DNA of 64,000 bases from Prochlorococcus sp. AG-363-C02 (lineage in GTDB: Bacteria > Cyanobacteriota > Cyanobacteriia > PCC-6307 > Cyanobiaceae). Shown here one piece after another: positions 63,372 through 64,000 of the stretch; position 1 is the first letter of the stretch; the number at the start of each line of letters is the position of its first letter. Location: the NCBI GenBank assembly GCA_003278345.1, contig QCFH01000005.1, forward strand, positions 1-64,000, in the 5' to 3' direction. Below the pieces are notes generated by a model. That model did not search any database. It saw only the letters and a program-made list of their open reading frames with translations, and was not told the DNA's origin. The position numbers and the translations under genes were made by a program.

Positions 63372-64000
63372 TCATCCTACAGAACCTTCTAATTTAAGTC
63401 CTAATAGACTATCTGCTTCTGAAGCAAATTCCATTGGCAGATGATTAAAAACATCTCTGCAGAAACCACTCACCATCATCGATATAGCTTCTTCATTACC
63501 TATACCTCTACTTTGCAAATAAAACAATTGATCTTCTGAAATTTTAGAAGTGCTTGCTTCGTGTTCTATAGATGCATCTTTTTGTTTTGATTGTATATAA
63601 GGATAAGTATTTGCCTCTGCTTGATCTCCAATTAATAGAGAATCACATTGGCTATAATTTTTTGCACCAATTGCTTTTGGTGAAATTTGTACTAGTCCTC
63701 TGTAACTGTTTTTTGAATGTCCAGCACTAATACCTTTACTTATAATTGTAGATTTTGTATTTTTACCAAGATGTATCATTTTAGTTCCAGTATCTGCTAT
63801 TTGTTTGTTATTAGTTAACGCAACTGAATAGAATTCTCCAATTGAATCCTCTCCCTCTAACAGACAACTAGGGTATTTCCAAGTTATTGAAGAACCTGTT
63901 TCGACTTGAGACCAACTAATTTTGCTTCTATTACCTTTACATCTACCTCTTTTGGTAACGAAATTATATATGCCCCCTTTCCCATCCTTATCTCCTGCAT
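63372..64000 (-). CDS. sufB: Fe-S cluster assembly protein SufB, partial (5' end beyond window)
   Basis: [64 protein letters not shown]; frame open to window edge. Confidence 0.95.
   Translation of the reverse strand, partial: AGDKDGKGGIYNFVTKRGRCKGNRSKISWSQVETGSSITWKYPSCLLEGEDSIGEFYSVALTNNKQIADTGTKMIHLGKNTKSTIISKGISAGHSKNSYRGLVQISPKAIGAKNYSQCDSLLIGDQAEANTYPYIQSKQKDASIEHEASTSKISEDQLFYLQSRGIGNEEAISMMVSGFCRDVFNHLPMEFASEADSLLGLKLEGSVG

Noticed and set aside
1-64000. Many short ORFs in the track (e.g. 4200-4451, 5029-5277, 22574-23071, 48331-48666, 60906-61205)
   Set aside because: They lie antisense or out of frame within well-supported genes and have composition expected of shadow ORFs.
1-64000. 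CRISPR array or transposon
   Set aside because: No regularly spaced short repeats, cas genes, transposase ORFs or terminal inverted repeats were seen.

Overview
The window looks like ordinary AT-rich core chromosome from a marine picocyanobacterium, most likely low-light Prochlorococcus (inferred from gene content, small intergenic gaps and the tmRNA tag peptide). No CRISPR array, rRNA operon, transposase or intact prophage was seen. Recognisable genes: murC (partial), gap2, thiL, efp, accB, pdxA, cbiD, guaA, an acyltransferase-3 protein, a PBP2-type transpeptidase, a flavodiiron pair, SWIM and SNF2 proteins, alaS, speA, ndk, thiO, gatB, coaE, argJ, a B12-riboswitch/HupE unit, smc, accC, psbX, ycf66, a HLIP, an ABC exporter, def, an S9 peptidase, and sufSDC with partial sufB. 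RNA features: a permuted minus-strand tmRNA with tag ANKIVSFSRQTAPVAA, a tRNA-Leu whose anticodon I read as AAG, a cobalamin riboswitch, and a candidate sRNA with a strong terminator. Observations most worth a second look: (1) a 204-bp perfect direct repeat, plus a third diverged copy with compensatory stem changes, carrying the tmRNA 3' flank/terminator and bracketing two secreted cupin genes; (2) an apparently intact coaE with no ATG/GTG/TTG start upstream of its P-loop; (3) the tRNA-Leu anticodon; (4) a possible Yfr2-like sRNA in a 1-kb intergenic gap; (5) a standalone protein resembling the LigD phosphoesterase domain; (6) an orphan membrane protein with patterned acidic/His residues. No clearly new multi-gene system is evident.
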